Shown here: piece after piece, positions 19,508 to 29,132 of the stretch
Position numbering within the stretch: the first letter of the stretch is position 1
How the letters are laid out: each line of letters starts with the position of its first letter
NCBI RefSeq assembly: GCF_029024105.1
Contig: NZ_CP118963.1
Span: 992,001-1,056,000 of the forward strand
Length of the DNA: 64,000 bases
Direction: 5' to 3'
Source: Acinetobacter lwoffii
GTDB taxonomy: Bacteria > Pseudomonadota > Gammaproteobacteria > Pseudomonadales > Moraxellaceae
Made by a program: the position numbers and the translations under genes
The notes under the pieces: generated by a model
What the model saw: only the letters and a program-made list of their open reading frames with translations
The model's database searches: none
What the model was told of the DNA's origin: nothing

Positions 19508-19536
19508 CCGCTTGTATAAGCGGTTTTTTATTTTTT
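19508..19536 (+). terminator. Terminator of the degP gene
   Basis: A six-base GC-rich stem (19508-19513 with 19518-19523), four-base loop, then TTTTTTATTTTTT. Confidence 0.9.
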
Positions 19537-19604
19537 GCAATTTACCCCAGCGATAAATTCGGTAGACTCTATAGCCTTAAAATCATGGAAAGGATAACAG
19601 CAAA

Positions 19605-20057
19605 GTGAGTGGTATTTTTGATCTTTCTTTAAAGGTACAAGCCAAACATATTGATGGTTTGGGTCATGTGAACAATGTGGTCTATGTGCAATGGATGCAG
19701 GATGTCGCATCAGCTCATATTGAAAAACTGGGCTTGGGACTCAAGCAATATGTGGAACTGAAACATGCCATGGTCGCAGTTGAACATCAGGTGCAATATC
19801 GCAAGGCAGCTTTTGAAGGAGACGAGATTATTCTGCGCACTTGGCTGAATGATATCAATGCCCTGTATTCCTTTAGACAATACGCATTTTATCGACCACA
19901 GGATCAGACCCTGTTGTTTAACGGCAGTACGCAATGGGCTTGTATCGAAATGGCCACGGGGCGTCCAAAACGTATGTCACCAACTTTTACTCAGGCTTAT
20001 CAGCCACTTTCAGAGCATGTAAATCCTTTTGACTTTTCAACTTTACATCTGGATTAA
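19605..20057 (+). CDS. Acyl-CoA thioesterase, YbgC/4-hydroxybenzoyl-CoA type
   Basis: A 150-residue hotdog protein. GLGHVNNVVYVQWMQD is the hallmark helix of the YbgC/FcbC branch, although the usual aspartate (D in MDxxGHVNN) reads HIDGLGHVNN here and is retained. The start is GTG after AAGGATAACAGCAAA. Substrate unknown; relatives hydrolyse short- or medium-chain acyl-CoA or acyl carrier protein thioesters. It stands between the degP terminator and the lepA promoter. Confidence 0.85.
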   Translation: MSGIFDLSLKVQAKHIDGLGHVNNVVYVQWMQDVASAHIEKLGLGLKQYVELKHAMVAVEHQVQYRKAAFEGDEIILRTWLNDINALYSFRQYAFYRPQDQTLLFNGSTQWACIEMATGRPKRMSPTFTQAYQPLSEHVNPFDFSTLHLD

Positions 20058-20226
20058 TGAGGCAACATTTTCCAGTTTGATCAGTACACTTTGATAATAT
20101 TGAGGAAGAAGTGGAGCTGGGGAGCTATTTTCTAATCATGGTGATCCAGATTTCATCTGACTGAGGTGTACGCGACCTAGGGAATAAAGGAAAAAATATA
20201 ATTCTTTTTCTAGATCACCATTCTGC

Positions 20227-20232
20227 TATAAT
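20227..20232 (+). promoter_or_regulatory. Probable -10 of the lepA operon promoter
   Basis: A consensus TATAAT lies 75 bases before the lepA ATG. The -35 region is poor (T-rich, around 20202-20209), so the exact pair is uncertain. Confidence 0.5.
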
Positions 20233-20307
20233 CCTTCGCAATTTCTATTCGGCTTTTGTTATGTAATATTTTTAAATTACATAGCGTGTTTTTTCTCAAG
20301 GTAACCC

Positions 20308-22125
20308 ATGGCGCAAGCTAAAAAATCTGTTGATATTAAAAACATTCGTAACTTCTCGATTATTGCGCACATTGACCACGGTAAATCGACCCTAGCGGAT
20401 CGCTTTATTCAAACTTGTGGCGGCTTGCAAGATCGTGAAATGCAGGCTCAAGTCCTTGACTCAATGGAGCTTGAGCGCGAACGTGGGATTACCATTAAAG
20501 CCACTTCGGTAACCTTGTACTATACGCATCCCAACGGTCAAGAGTATCAGTTGAACTTTATTGATACACCGGGACACGTCGACTTCTCGTATGAAGTCTC
20601 ACGCTCCCTTGCTGCCTGTGAAGGTGCCTTGCTGGTTGTAGATGCTGCGCAGGGCGTAGAAGCACAGTCTGTTGCTAACTGCTATACCGCAATTGAACAA
20701 GGTCTGGAAGTACTTCCGGTACTGAACAAGATCGACTTGCCGCAAGCTGAACCTGAACGTGTCATTCAGGAAATTGAAGACATTATCGGGATTGAAGCCA
20801 CAGAAGCGCCGACCTGTTCTGCAAAAACAGGTTTAGGTATTGAAGGTGTGCTTGAAACACTGGTCAATGTAATTCCTGCACCTGAGGGTGATCGCGAAGC
20901 GCCATTACAAGCGCTGATTGTGGATTCATGGTTTGATAACTACCTTGGTGTAGTTTCTCTGGTTCGGGTCAAGCAGGGTCGAGTGCGTAAAGGCGACAAG
21001 ATGTTGATCAAATCAACTGGTCAAACGCATATTATTACTTCTGTAGGTATCTTTAACCCGAAACATACTGAAACCGGTATGCTGGAAGCGGGTGAAGTTG
21101 GTTTTGTCATTGCCGGTATCAAAGATATTTTCGGTGCGCCAGTCGGTGATACGATTACCTTGGCAACCACACCTGAAGTGGCAACATTGCCGGGCTTTAA
21201 AAAGGTGAAACCACAGGTTTATGCTGGTCTATTCCCGATTGATGCCAGCGATTTTGAACCTTTCCGTGAAGCATTGCACAAGCTGCAAATCAATGACTCG
21301 GCTTTGTTCTTTGAACCTGAAAGTTCAGATGCGCTCGGTTTTGGTTTCCGCTGTGGTTTCTTGGGCATGCTGCACATGGAAATCGTACAGGAGCGTCTGG
21401 AACGCGAGTATGATCTTGACCTGATTTCTTCTGCGCCAACCGTAATTTATGAAGCGGTGATGAAGAATGGTCAGACGATTTATATCGACAGTCCATCCAA
21501 AATGCCGGATGGTTCAACGGTTGAAGATTTACGTGAACCGATTGCTGAGTGTCATATTCTGGTACCGCAAGAATACTTGGGTAACGTCATGACGTTATGT
21601 GTTGAGCGCCGTGGTGTGCAAAAAGACATGAAGTTTATGGCGAATCAGGTTTCCATTACCTTTGAGATTCCAATGGCCGAAGTGGTGATGGATTTCTTTG
21701 ATAAATTGAAGTCTTGTTCGCGTGGTTTTGCATCACTCGACTATAACTTTGTCCGTTTTGAAAGCTCATCTTTAGTCAAAGTAGATGTCTTGATCAATGG
21801 GGAAAAAGTCGATGCTTTGGCGATGATCTGTCACCGTAATGATGCACGTCATCGTGGTATTGCACTGGTTGAAAAAATGAAAGACCTGATTCCACGTCAA
21901 ATGTTTGATGTCGCGATTCAGGCGGCGATTGGTGCGCAAATCATTGCACGTTCGACTGTAAAAGCGATGCGTAAAAACGTATTGGCGAAGTGTTATGGTG
22001 GTGACGTGTCACGTAAGAAAAAACTTCTATCTAAACAGAAAGAAGGTAAGAAACGCATGAAACAGGTGGGTAGCGTAGAAATCCCGCAAGAAGCGTTCTT
22101 AGCTGTATTAAAAGTCGAACGCTAA
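20308..22125 (+). CDS. lepA: Elongation factor 4 (LepA)
   Basis: A translational GTPase that acts on stalled or back-translocating ribosomes and aids ribosome assembly. G1 is [11 protein letters not shown]3 DTPGHVDF, G4 [13 protein letters not shown]-like domains and the LepA-specific C-terminal domain ([26 protein letters not shown]) follow. The 605-residue length and AAGGTAAC ribosome site are standard. It starts an operon with lepB, a DUF4845 gene, rnc and era. Confidence 0.97.
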   Translation: MAQAKKSVDIKNIRNFSIIAHIDHGKSTLADRFIQTCGGLQDREMQAQVLDSMELERERGITIKATSVTLYYTHPNGQEYQLNFIDTPGHVDFSYEVSRSLAACEGALLVVDAAQGVEAQSVANCYTAIEQGLEVLPVLNKIDLPQAEPERVIQEIEDIIGIEATEAPTCSAKTGLGIEGVLETLVNVIPAPEGDREAPLQALIVDSWFDNYLGVVSLVRVKQGRVRKGDKMLIKSTGQTHIITSVGIFNPKHTETGMLEAGEVGFVIAGIKDIFGAPVGDTITLATTPEVATLPGFKKVKPQVYAGLFPIDASDFEPFREALHKLQINDSALFFEPESSDALGFGFRCGFLGMLHMEIVQERLEREYDLDLISSAPTVIYEAVMKNGQTIYIDSPSKMPDGSTVEDLREPIAECHILVPQEYLGNVMTLCVERRGVQKDMKFMANQVSITFEIPMAEVVMDFFDKLKSCSRGFASLDYNFVRFESSSLVKVDVLINGEKVDALAMICHRNDARHRGIALVEKMKDLIPRQMFDVAIQAAIGAQIIARSTVKAMRKNVLAKCYGGDVSRKKKLLSKQKEGKKRMKQVGSVEIPQEAFLAVLKVER

Positions 22126-22145
22126 AATAATAAGGATATAAGCCC

Positions 22146-22973
22146 ATGGATTTTGATTTTAATTTAATTCTTGTTCCTGCGACCCTGTTTTTTGTCGCAG
22201 TGTGGTTGCTAGACAAGTTTGTTTTGAAGCAAAGACAAACCCGAGGCAAAGGCCATGAGAATTTCATTATCACCTGGGCTTATGACTTTTGGCCGGTACT
22301 GGCCATCGTGCTGGTACTGCGTTCGTTTTTATATGAACCTTTTAATATTCCATCCGATTCGATGGTGCCGACGCTGGAAACCGGCGATTTTATTCTGGTG
22401 AATAAATTTGACTATGGCATCAAACTGCCTATGGTCAATACCAAAATTATTGATACCGGCAGCCCGGAACGTGGTGATGTAGCGGTATTCCGTTATCCAC
22501 CGCAACCGACCATCAGTTATATCAAGCGTATTGTCGGCTTGCCAGGCGATCATATTGTTTATGATCATGGCCAGTTGAGCATTAATGGTGAAAAAGTGGC
22601 GAAAGTTCCAGTAGAATTTAGCCGCGAAAAAGACCGTTTAGATACTCCAAATGCCATTTATCATAAAGAAACCTTGGGTGAGCATACCTTTACCATGCGT
22701 GAGCTGGAAGGCGTGAATGTCGCTCGTCAGGCACCTTTTATTAACTATTTGGAAAATGGTAAATATTCAGGTGAAAATGGTTTATATTGGGAAGTGAAAG
22801 TGCCAGAAGGTCATTACTTTGCGATGGGGGATAATCGCGATCAGAGTGCTGACAGTCGTTTCTGGGGGCTTGTTCCGGAAGAAAACTTAACAGGTCGTGC
22901 CTTCTATATCTGGATGCATAAAGAACCTGGCTTTAAATTGCCATCGTTTGGTCGAAACGGAACAATCGATTAA
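22146..22973 (+). CDS. lepB: Signal peptidase I
   Basis: Membrane protease that removes signal peptides. Two N-terminal transmembrane segments (about residues 5-25 and 45-63) precede the catalytic domain, with Ser72 in PSDSMVPTLE and the general-base Lys127 in SYIKRIVGLPGD. The box GDNRDQSADSRFWG is near the C-terminus. It directly follows lepA, as in many proteobacteria. Confidence 0.97.
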   Translation: MDFDFNLILVPATLFFVAVWLLDKFVLKQRQTRGKGHENFIITWAYDFWPVLAIVLVLRSFLYEPFNIPSDSMVPTLETGDFILVNKFDYGIKLPMVNTKIIDTGSPERGDVAVFRYPPQPTISYIKRIVGLPGDHIVYDHGQLSINGEKVAKVPVEFSREKDRLDTPNAIYHKETLGEHTFTMRELEGVNVARQAPFINYLENGKYSGENGLYWEVKVPEGHYFAMGDNRDQSADSRFWGLVPEENLTGRAFYIWMHKEPGFKLPSFGRNGTID

Positions 22974-22996
22974 TTGTTTCAATCAGGAAAATAAAA

Positions 22997-23368
22997 ATGA
23001 GACATCAACAAGGTGCTTCTTATATTGGGGTTTTAATTGCAATCGTGGGCTTTGCATTTCTTGCAAAAGTGGCGATTGCAGTGTGGGGGCCATACTTCGA
23101 TGATCGTATGGTAGATGGTGAGATTGAGGCGCTGTTAAAAAGCGCTCCAGCCAATATAACGCCAGAAACATTCCGTCAACAGATGAGTCAGCGTTTAGAA
23201 ATGAATAATATTCGTGATCTGAAGTTTGACGAAATTGCCAAAGTTACCAATACCGATGGTTTACAGGTGCACAAGAATTATGAAATTCGTAAAAATTTCA
23301 TAATGAATATCGATTTAGTGATGAAGTTTGAGAAAGAGTTTGATCAAAGCACAGTCAAAGCTAAATGA
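22997..23368 (+). CDS. DUF4845 small membrane protein
   Basis: A 123-residue protein with a single N-terminal transmembrane segment (ASYIGVLIAIVGFAFLAKV) and a soluble, probably periplasmic, domain. It matches the DUF4845 family regularly encoded between lepB and rnc in gammaproteobacteria. Function unknown. The pilin-like N-terminus (short, hydrophobic, after RHQQGA) is noticeable, but no prepilin peptidase glycine-phenylalanine motif is clear. Its 3' end overlaps the start of rnc. Confidence 0.85.
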   Translation: MRHQQGASYIGVLIAIVGFAFLAKVAIAVWGPYFDDRMVDGEIEALLKSAPANITPETFRQQMSQRLEMNNIRDLKFDEIAKVTNTDGLQVHKNYEIRKNFIMNIDLVMKFEKEFDQSTVKAK

Positions 23369-24038
23369 TGAACGTCTTGCCAAACGGATCGGCTATCAGT
23401 TTAAACAGGCTGATTTGCTGAAACTGGCATTGACTCATCGTTCAGTCAGTCATAAACACAACTACGAGCGCCTGGAATTTCTGGGCGATTCTCTTTTAGG
23501 GATGATCATTGCGAATTATCTTTTTAATGCCTATCCAAGCGAAAATGAAGGCCGGTTGACGCGTATGCGTGCGACCTTGGTTCGTCAGGAAGCATTAGGA
23601 AAAATCGCCAATGATTTAAAACTGAGCCAGAATTTAATTCTCAGTACCGGTGAATTGAAATCTGGCGGTCATCATCGTGAGTCTATACTGGCAGATACGG
23701 TAGAAGCTATTATTGGTGCAATCTATGTCGACTGCGGTGATCTCACTGTGCTAGAACCGATTGTGTTAAAATGGTACGAGCCATATTTAGATCATATTGA
23801 GCCGACAGATCAGCTTAAAGATCCTAAATCTCGCTTACAAGAGTATTTACAAGCACGTAAGAAACCTCTCCCAGTTTACGAGGTTGTAGATATTCAAGGT
23901 GATGCACCCAATCAGCATTTTAAAGTGGAATGCCAGATTGCGGGATTGCCGACCATGCAAGGCGAAGGCGCGAGCCGGCGTTTTGCTGAACAAGCCGTTG
24001 CGGCGGATATTTTGAAACTTTTGGAGCATAAGTCTTAA
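23340..24038 (+). CDS. rnc: Ribonuclease III
   Basis: Cleaves double-stranded RNA in rRNA and mRNA processing. The signature YERLEFLGDSLLGMIIANYLF holds the metal-binding residues, and LADTVEAIIGAIYVD is the second acidic motif. The C-terminal dsRNA-binding domain runs from about residue 155. No ATG is available. The TTG at 23340 fits the N-termini I remember from other Acinetobacter RNase III; a TTG at 23328 is possible. Either way the gene overlaps its upstream neighbour, suggesting coupled low-level translation. Confidence 0.94.
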   Translation: MIKAQSKLNDERLAKRIGYQFKQADLLKLALTHRSVSHKHNYERLEFLGDSLLGMIIANYLFNAYPSENEGRLTRMRATLVRQEALGKIANDLKLSQNLILSTGELKSGGHHRESILADTVEAIIGAIYVDCGDLTVLEPIVLKWYEPYLDHIEPTDQLKDPKSRLQEYLQARKKPLPVYEVVDIQGDAPNQHFKVECQIAGLPTMQGEGASRRFAEQAVAADILKLLEHKS

Positions 24039-25066
24039 TGACTACTCATTCCGATCACATTGATGCTGATCACGAGTCGCAAAGCGACAGTCACGACCTT
24101 ATTAGTCAATTTTTTAGTGCACAAGGCACCGAGATCCCATCGGATTATCGTAGTGGTTTTGTTGCCATTGTAGGTCGCCCGAATGTGGGTAAATCTACCT
24201 TAATGAACCATATTCTGGGTCAAAAACTTTCGATTACCTCACGTAAACCACAAACTACACGTCATAAAATCGTGGGGATTGATTCACGTGAAAAATCTCA
24301 GGCGGTATTTGTCGATACACCGGGGATGCATAAAAAAGAAGTCCGTGCCATCAATAAAATGATGAACCGTGCGGCACATTCGGCTTTACGCGATGTGAAC
24401 CTGGTTTTATTCGTAGTGGATGCACAAAAGTGGACGCCAAATGATGACCTGGTTCTGGAAAAGCTGAAAAATGCTGAAATGCCAGTGATTCTGGTGATCA
24501 ACAAGCTCGATACTTTTGAAAACAAGAACGAAGCTTTGCCGCTGATTCGTGAACGCGAAAAGCTGATGAACTTTGCGGAAATCGTACCGGTATCTGCGCT
24601 TCGTGGTGCCAATCTTGAACATTTACGTGACACGATTGCCAAGTATCTTCCGTTCCAGCCACCACTATACTCACTGGATCAACTGACCGATCGTTCAGAG
24701 CGTTTCCTGGCGTCTGAAATTATCCGTGAAAAGATCATGCGTCAGCTGGGTGAAGAGCTTCCATACGATTTGACCGTTCAGATCGAATCATTCAAAACTG
24801 AAGAGCCGGTCTTGAATGAAAAAACCGGTCGTATGAAAGCTGCCTGTACCTATATTGATGCCACGATTTTTGTCGATCATCCGAGCCAAAAAGCCATTGT
24901 GATTGGCGAGAAAGGTGTCAAACTGAAGAAAATCGGTATGGATGCGCGTCTCGACATGGAAAAAATGTTCGAACAGAAAATCATGTTAACCCTTTGGGTG
25001 AAAGTCAAAGGCGGCTGGTCTGATGATGAACGTGCATTAAAAAGCTTAGGTTATAGTGATATCTAA
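24038..25066 (+). CDS. era: GTPase Era
   Basis: A GTPase with KH domain that binds 16S rRNA and assists 30S assembly. G1 is VGRPNVGKST, G3 DTPG, G4 NKLD; the KH domain follows with VIGEKGVKLKKIGMDAR. The N-terminus has about 35 extra hydrophilic residues, rich in His, Asp and Ser (SDHIDADHESQSDSHD), compared with E. coli Era. The start overlaps the rnc stop codon by one base. Confidence 0.96.
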   Translation: MTTHSDHIDADHESQSDSHDLISQFFSAQGTEIPSDYRSGFVAIVGRPNVGKSTLMNHILGQKLSITSRKPQTTRHKIVGIDSREKSQAVFVDTPGMHKKEVRAINKMMNRAAHSALRDVNLVLFVVDAQKWTPNDDLVLEKLKNAEMPVILVINKLDTFENKNEALPLIREREKLMNFAEIVPVSALRGANLEHLRDTIAKYLPFQPPLYSLDQLTDRSERFLASEIIREKIMRQLGEELPYDLTVQIESFKTEEPVLNEKTGRMKAACTYIDATIFVDHPSQKAIVIGEKGVKLKKIGMDARLDMEKMFEQKIMLTLWVKVKGGWSDDERALKSLGYSDI

Positions 25067-25102
25067 GCGATAAGAATATAAGCCCCCTCGAGGAATTCTT
25101 TG

Positions 25103-25300
25103 ATGATGAAAGTGTTGGCAGTGGTTGCATGTGTTTTATTTCTGCAAGGCTGTATTCATAAAGTGGTCACGGTTCCTGTCAAGGTGGCTTATAAAACCAC
25201 AAAAGTCGCAGTCAAAGGCACTGCGGCTGTTGTGGGAGCAGTGATCCCAGATGGGGATGACGAAGAAGATGATAAAAAATCAAAAAAAGATAAGGATTAA
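25103..25300 (+). CDS. Small lipoprotein between era and recO
   Basis: A 65-residue lipoprotein with a lipobox LQGC near residue 16, a valine/lysine-rich middle (KVVTVPVKVAYKTTK) and a highly acidic then basic tail (DGDDEEDDKKSKKDKD). The ATG chosen lies eight bases after GAGGA. No known domain. The tail could contact nucleic acid, metal or envelope partners, but nothing supports one of these. It is probably part of the same transcript as era and recO. Confidence 0.75.
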   Translation: MMKVLAVVACVLFLQGCIHKVVTVPVKVAYKTTKVAVKGTAAVVGAVIPDGDDEEDDKKSKKDKD

Positions 25301-25311
25301 AGTGCCCGCTT

Positions 25312-26022
25312 ATGCGTAACGAAGTACTGCATGGTTATCTGATTCATCATCGTAAGTACCGTGAACGCAGTCATATTGTGCATTTATTTACTCAAGAATA
25401 TGGCAGGGTAGATGGTATTCTCAGGCAAATGCCACCACCGCAATATCAGCCTATTCGTTTGCAGGCTTCGGGTAAATCCGAACTCAAAAATTTTACTAAA
25501 CTGGAAATTGTTAATCAGCCGATTTTCTTTTTTGGCGATGCCTTTTTTTCGGGTTTTTATCTGAATGAAATCCTGTTGCGCTTATGTCCTTTAGAAGTCG
25601 AAATGCCGCAAACTTTTGCCAAATATGCTGAGACTTTGACTGCATTGCAGCAGTTATCCGCACAATCCAATCCAAATTTATATTTAAAACAGATCTTGCG
25701 CCAGTTTGAGCATGTTTTGTTGGAAGAACTCGGTTATGGTCTGGATTTTTCGGTAGATGCCAATCAGGCGCAGATTGATCCACTACAGCATTATTATTTT
25801 CAGCTCAATGCCGGCTTTATGCCATCGGCCAAAGCCTTACGCTCCACTATGTCTGGTCAACAGATTTTAAGTATGTTGATGCATGAAAATGGTGGGGATT
25901 TTAATCCGGAACAGTTACAATTACTGACGAAACTGTATCGACAGGTGATCACGGCCTTGCTTGGTGATCGACCATTAAAGAGTCGACAACTCTGGATTCA
26001 AAACTCTCAATCTCAATCGTAG
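25312..26022 (+). CDS. recO: DNA repair protein RecO
   Basis: RecO loads RecA on SSB-coated single strands with RecR. The N-terminal OB domain begins HGYLIHHRKYRERSHIVHLFTQEYG, and the following helical domain contains LEELGYGLDF. Length 236 is typical. No zinc-binding cysteine cluster is visible, as in several gammaproteobacterial RecO proteins. It sits in the conserved era-recO-pdxJ order. Confidence 0.94.
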   Translation: MRNEVLHGYLIHHRKYRERSHIVHLFTQEYGRVDGILRQMPPPQYQPIRLQASGKSELKNFTKLEIVNQPIFFFGDAFFSGFYLNEILLRLCPLEVEMPQTFAKYAETLTALQQLSAQSNPNLYLKQILRQFEHVLLEELGYGLDFSVDANQAQIDPLQHYYFQLNAGFMPSAKALRSTMSGQQILSMLMHENGGDFNPEQLQLLTKLYRQVITALLGDRPLKSRQLWIQNSQSQS

Positions 26023-26035
26023 TTAGGAAAAGATT

Positions 26036-26761
26036 ATGGCTGCATTACTTGGTGTCAATATTGACCATGTCGCAACATTAAGACAAGCACGTGGTACGAC
26101 GTACCCAGACCCAGTCAATGCTGCATTGATCTGCGAACAGGCAGGGGCAGAAGGCATTACCTTGCACTTGCGTGAAGACCGTCGTCACATTCAGGATGAC
26201 GATGTACGTCGTATGCGTCCTGCGTTAAAAACCCGTATGAACCTTGAGTTGGCGGTAACAGATGAAATGATCGCCTTTGCCAAGGAAATCAAGCCACAGC
26301 ATGTTTGTTTTGTTCCTGAAAAACGTCAGGAAGTGACCACTGAAGGTGGTCTGGATGTCGTGGGTAATTTTGATGCTGTAAAAGCCGCGACTCAAGAGCT
26401 GGAAGCCATTGGTTGTGATGTATCTTTATTTATTGATGCCGATTTTGCACAAATTGATGCAGCAGTTGCTTGTGGTGCACCGACGATTGAGATTCACACA
26501 GGCGCCTATGCCGATGCAGAAACTCCAGAAGCGCAACAAGCGGAACTGGAACGCATTGTGAAAGGTGCTGAATATGCTGCATCTAAAGGTTTGGTGGTAA
26601 ATGCGGGCCATGGCTTAAATTTGGATAACGTGACGCCGATTGCTGCGATTCCACAGATTCATGAGCTCAATATCGGTCATTCTTTAATTGCGGATGCGGT
26701 ATTTGTTGGTCTGGCACAAGCGGTTCAGCAAATGAAAGCCGTGATTAAGTCAGCGCGTTAA
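26036..26761 (+). CDS. pdxJ: Pyridoxine 5'-phosphate synthase PdxJ
   Basis: A TIM-barrel enzyme that condenses 1-deoxyxylulose 5-phosphate with 3-amino-2-oxopropyl phosphate in vitamin B6 synthesis. Motifs are [32 protein letters not shown] and [11 protein letters not shown]. Length 241 is normal. AGGAAAAG precedes the ATG. It is followed by miaE after 13 bases. Confidence 0.97.
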   Translation: MAALLGVNIDHVATLRQARGTTYPDPVNAALICEQAGAEGITLHLREDRRHIQDDDVRRMRPALKTRMNLELAVTDEMIAFAKEIKPQHVCFVPEKRQEVTTEGGLDVVGNFDAVKAATQELEAIGCDVSLFIDADFAQIDAAVACGAPTIEIHTGAYADAETPEAQQAELERIVKGAEYAASKGLVVNAGHGLNLDNVTPIAAIPQIHELNIGHSLIADAVFVGLAQAVQQMKAVIKSAR

Positions 26762-26774
26762 GATTAGAGTAATT

Positions 26775-27428
26775 ATGTCGAATATTAATTATGATGAACT
26801 GATGCAGCCGGTGATTGCTTTCCTCGGTTGTGAAACACCGCAAGCATGGCTGGATATGGCGGTCGAAAATCTGGAAATCTTGATGCAGGACCATGCCAAC
26901 TGTGAAAAAAAAGCGGCCAGCACGGCCATGAACCTGATGTTTCGTTATAGCTATTTTGTTGATCTACAGGTGAAGCTTGCACAGCTGGTACGGGAAGAAA
27001 TGCTGCATTATGAGCAGGTACTTGAATTGATGAACAAGCGCGGTCAGGCTTGGCAGAACTTGAGTGCAGGGCGTTATGCTAGTGGTTTACGCAAAGAAAT
27101 CCGGACTTTTGAACCTGAAGCGTTGATTGATGTCTTGGTGATTGGTGCCTTTGTGGAAGCACGTTCCTGTGAGCGTTTCTACGCGCTTGCTTCGCGTGTT
27201 GATGATGAATTGGCACGTTACTACCGCTACCTGCTCAAGTCCGAATCTCGCCATTTTGAAGACTATCTGGCTTTGGCGATGGATGTGGCTACCACAGCGA
27301 AACTGAAAAATCCGAAAGAGGATATTCAGGAGCGAATCCTGCATATTCGTGAAGTTGAAAAACAGCTAATTCTCACGCCTGATGAAACTTTCCGTTTTCA
27401 TAGCGGTGTTCCGGCTCAAGCGGCTTAA
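26775..27428 (+). CDS. miaE: tRNA 2-methylthio-N6-isopentenyladenosine hydroxylase MiaE
   Basis: A di-iron monooxygenase that hydroxylates ms2i6A at position 37 of tRNAs reading UNN codons. Two ExxH motifs are visible, in REEMLHYEQV and SESRHFEDY, with further ligands in the helices FVEARSCERFY and HANCEKKAAS. Length 217 fits. The gene ends the long plus-strand run that began with lepA. Its substrate-forming enzymes MiaA and MiaB must lie outside the window. Confidence 0.92.
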   Translation: MSNINYDELMQPVIAFLGCETPQAWLDMAVENLEILMQDHANCEKKAASTAMNLMFRYSYFVDLQVKLAQLVREEMLHYEQVLELMNKRGQAWQNLSAGRYASGLRKEIRTFEPEALIDVLVIGAFVEARSCERFYALASRVDDELARYYRYLLKSESRHFEDYLALAMDVATTAKLKNPKEDIQERILHIREVEKQLILTPDETFRFHSGVPAQAA

Positions 27429-27444
27429 TCTCGGTGACAGCTTA

Positions 27445-27472
27445 AAAATCCTCCATCTATGGGGGATTTTTT
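27445..27472 (+). terminator. Terminator of miaE
   Basis: Stem built from AAAATCC-TCC and GGGGGATTTT with one G-T pair, followed by TTTTTTAT, 17 bases after the stop. Confidence 0.8.
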
Positions 27473-27583
27473 ATATCTCGAAATTTTAAAAGAGGGGTAT
27501 TTATATATCGAGTTTTATGAGGGATTGAAAATAATTATTTATTTTAAATATTTGAAAATAACAAGCCGTCAAATTTTAAGTAA

Positions 27584-27612
27584 TAAAAAAGCCCACTTCA
27601 TTATGAGTGGGC
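27584..27612 (-). terminator. Terminator of tRNA-Asn
   Basis: Seven-base stem (27591-27597 with 27606-27612), followed on the minus strand by six T, 12 bases beyond the tRNA CCA end. Confidence 0.85.
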
Positions 27613-27623
27613 TTTCTTGAATT

Positions 27624-27699
27624 TGGCTCTCCAACCTGGGCTCGAACCAGGGACCTGCGGATTAACAGTCCGTCGCTCTACCGACTGAGCTATTGGAGA
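27624..27699 (-). tRNA. tRNA-Asn (GTT)
   Basis: A 76-base cloverleaf with acceptor stem TCTCCAA/TTGGAGA, discriminator G and an encoded CCA. The D arm is GCTC-AGTCGGTA-GAGC, and the anticodon loop CTGTTAA gives GTT. The T arm contains GGTTCGAGCC. This tRNA is an expected substrate for queuosine at position 34, whose synthesis genes queC, queE and queF are in this window. Confidence 0.97.
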
Positions 27700-27935
27700 A
27701 TCTGAAAGCGATTATAGAGAGATTTTGACAGGGGTCAAGCAAAAATTATCATATTTATTATAAATACAGCCTGTCTGTTTTTAATTTAGGCAATTGCATA
27801 AATTTCACGAAAAATACTTGTCAGAATAAATTTCACTTGCTAGATTAAAACCATAAAGTCGTTTGACCAAATGGTCAAACAGTGTGGATTTAAACCTACT
27901 TGCCAGCACAAAAATGGCTAAACCGGAGACAGCGA

Positions 27936-28391
27936 ATGAATACGCTCTGCATCCCTCAAATTTTCTCTCAACTCGCTTATTATCAAGAAAACTATCTGCA
28001 AATTATTGCTGATCCTGCACAGTATTATATCCCGGTTAAAGACGCTCATATCACGCTATGGCCCTTGGCGCAAAAATCACTTTATTTAGGTGATTTGCTG
28101 CAATTATGGTTTGCAGAAAAATGGTTGGTAGAAACTGAACGTCAATTTAACTTTGAAGTTTTCCTGAATGCAGACTATCTGAAAGAGCAAGACAAAGATC
28201 TTTATATCTATGCCATTTCTGGGAATCTTTTGACGGGAACCAATCAGTCTAAAGCGTGGCAAGCCTCAATAACACAAACACAAGATGTGGAATTAGCCAA
28301 TGTTTCCAAGCATTATTTTGAGTTTCAAGGCTTAACTCGACCACGCTTGTCATTTGTTGAAGCGGGGCAGGCGAAAAGCAGTATTATTTAA
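27936..28391 (+). CDS. Hypothetical protein
   Basis: A 151-residue cytoplasmic protein with no signal peptide or membrane helix. The ATG follows GGAGA at eight bases; the longer frame from 27900 lacks a ribosome site. The sequence is rich in aromatic residues and Gln/Leu (LAYYQENYLQIIADPAQYYIPV) with no recognisable motif. It converges on a thioesterase gene and has its own promoter region after tRNA-Asn. I do not recognise the family. Confidence 0.65.
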   Translation: MNTLCIPQIFSQLAYYQENYLQIIADPAQYYIPVKDAHITLWPLAQKSLYLGDLLQLWFAEKWLVETERQFNFEVFLNADYLKEQDKDLYIYAISGNLLTGTNQSKAWQASITQTQDVELANVSKHYFEFQGLTRPRLSFVEAGQAKSSII

Positions 28392-28426
28392 ATGAATTAC
28401 CTGATGAGTTGTGCAGGCTAGCAATT

Positions 28427-28864
28427 TCATTCAGTCCGAATAATCATACAGGTCGCAGTGGCATGAGCATACAGGCGACCTTCTTCATCCAGAATCTGAC
28501 CTTCAGAAATACCTAAATTTTTACTGAGATTAATTGATTTTCCTACGGCTTTCAGTGGCTGATTCTGAGGTATGGGGCGGCACATCTTTACATTCAGATC
28601 AATGGTGCCATAACCGACACCTGCTTCAAGTAAAGTATGAATCGCGCAGCCTGTCACGGTATCCAAAACGGTTGCAGCAAAACCACCATGGACGCCGCCA
28701 AGCGGATTTAAATGTCGATCATCAGCTTTGACCTTAAATTCTACATTTCCGCTTTCAATCACTGCTGGTTGCATCGACATGGTTTCGCTAATACTTGGGG
28801 CCGGGATTTTTTCATCACGCATCGCTTCCAGTAATGCTAAACCGCTCATTTCTTTTGGGTTCAT
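28427..28864 (-). CDS. PaaI family thioesterase
   Basis: A 145-residue hotdog protein with the PaaI motif NPLGGVHGGFAATVLDTVTG, where the H-G-G turn and the D/E in the helix form the active site, and TIDLNVKMCRPIP as the conserved strand. It should hydrolyse aryl- or acyl-CoA thioesters; the substrate is unknown. It is the third hotdog-fold gene in the window, not closely similar to the other two. Confidence 0.85.
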   Translation of the reverse strand: MNPKEMSGLALLEAMRDEKIPAPSISETMSMQPAVIESGNVEFKVKADDRHLNPLGGVHGGFAATVLDTVTGCAIHTLLEAGVGYGTIDLNVKMCRPIPQNQPLKAVGKSINLSKNLGISEGQILDEEGRLYAHATATCMIIRTE

Positions 28865-29132
28865 TGTACTTTTCCTGCCATTATTCTTGAGTTGTTGAGG
28901 TTTAATTCAAAATTGTGACATCGATAATAGCAATCTGGTATAGGAATGGCGGATTATTTTGTAAGAAGTATATTGCCTGCACCTGAGTAAAATCATTTTT
29001 ATAAAAAATAAGAAATAGAATAATTTATGGCACGATACTGGTATACATTTCTAATGAAATATCTCAGATCTAAATAATCTGCCAAAAAAAAACGAATCTT
29101 ATAAAAGAATTAAAAAATCGAGTGATAGGGTG

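Noticed and set aside
15710..28864. Three hotdog thioesterases as a duplicated family
   Set aside because: The proteins at 15710, 19605 and 28427 belong to different branches of the fold and do not align closely, so there is no recent duplication.
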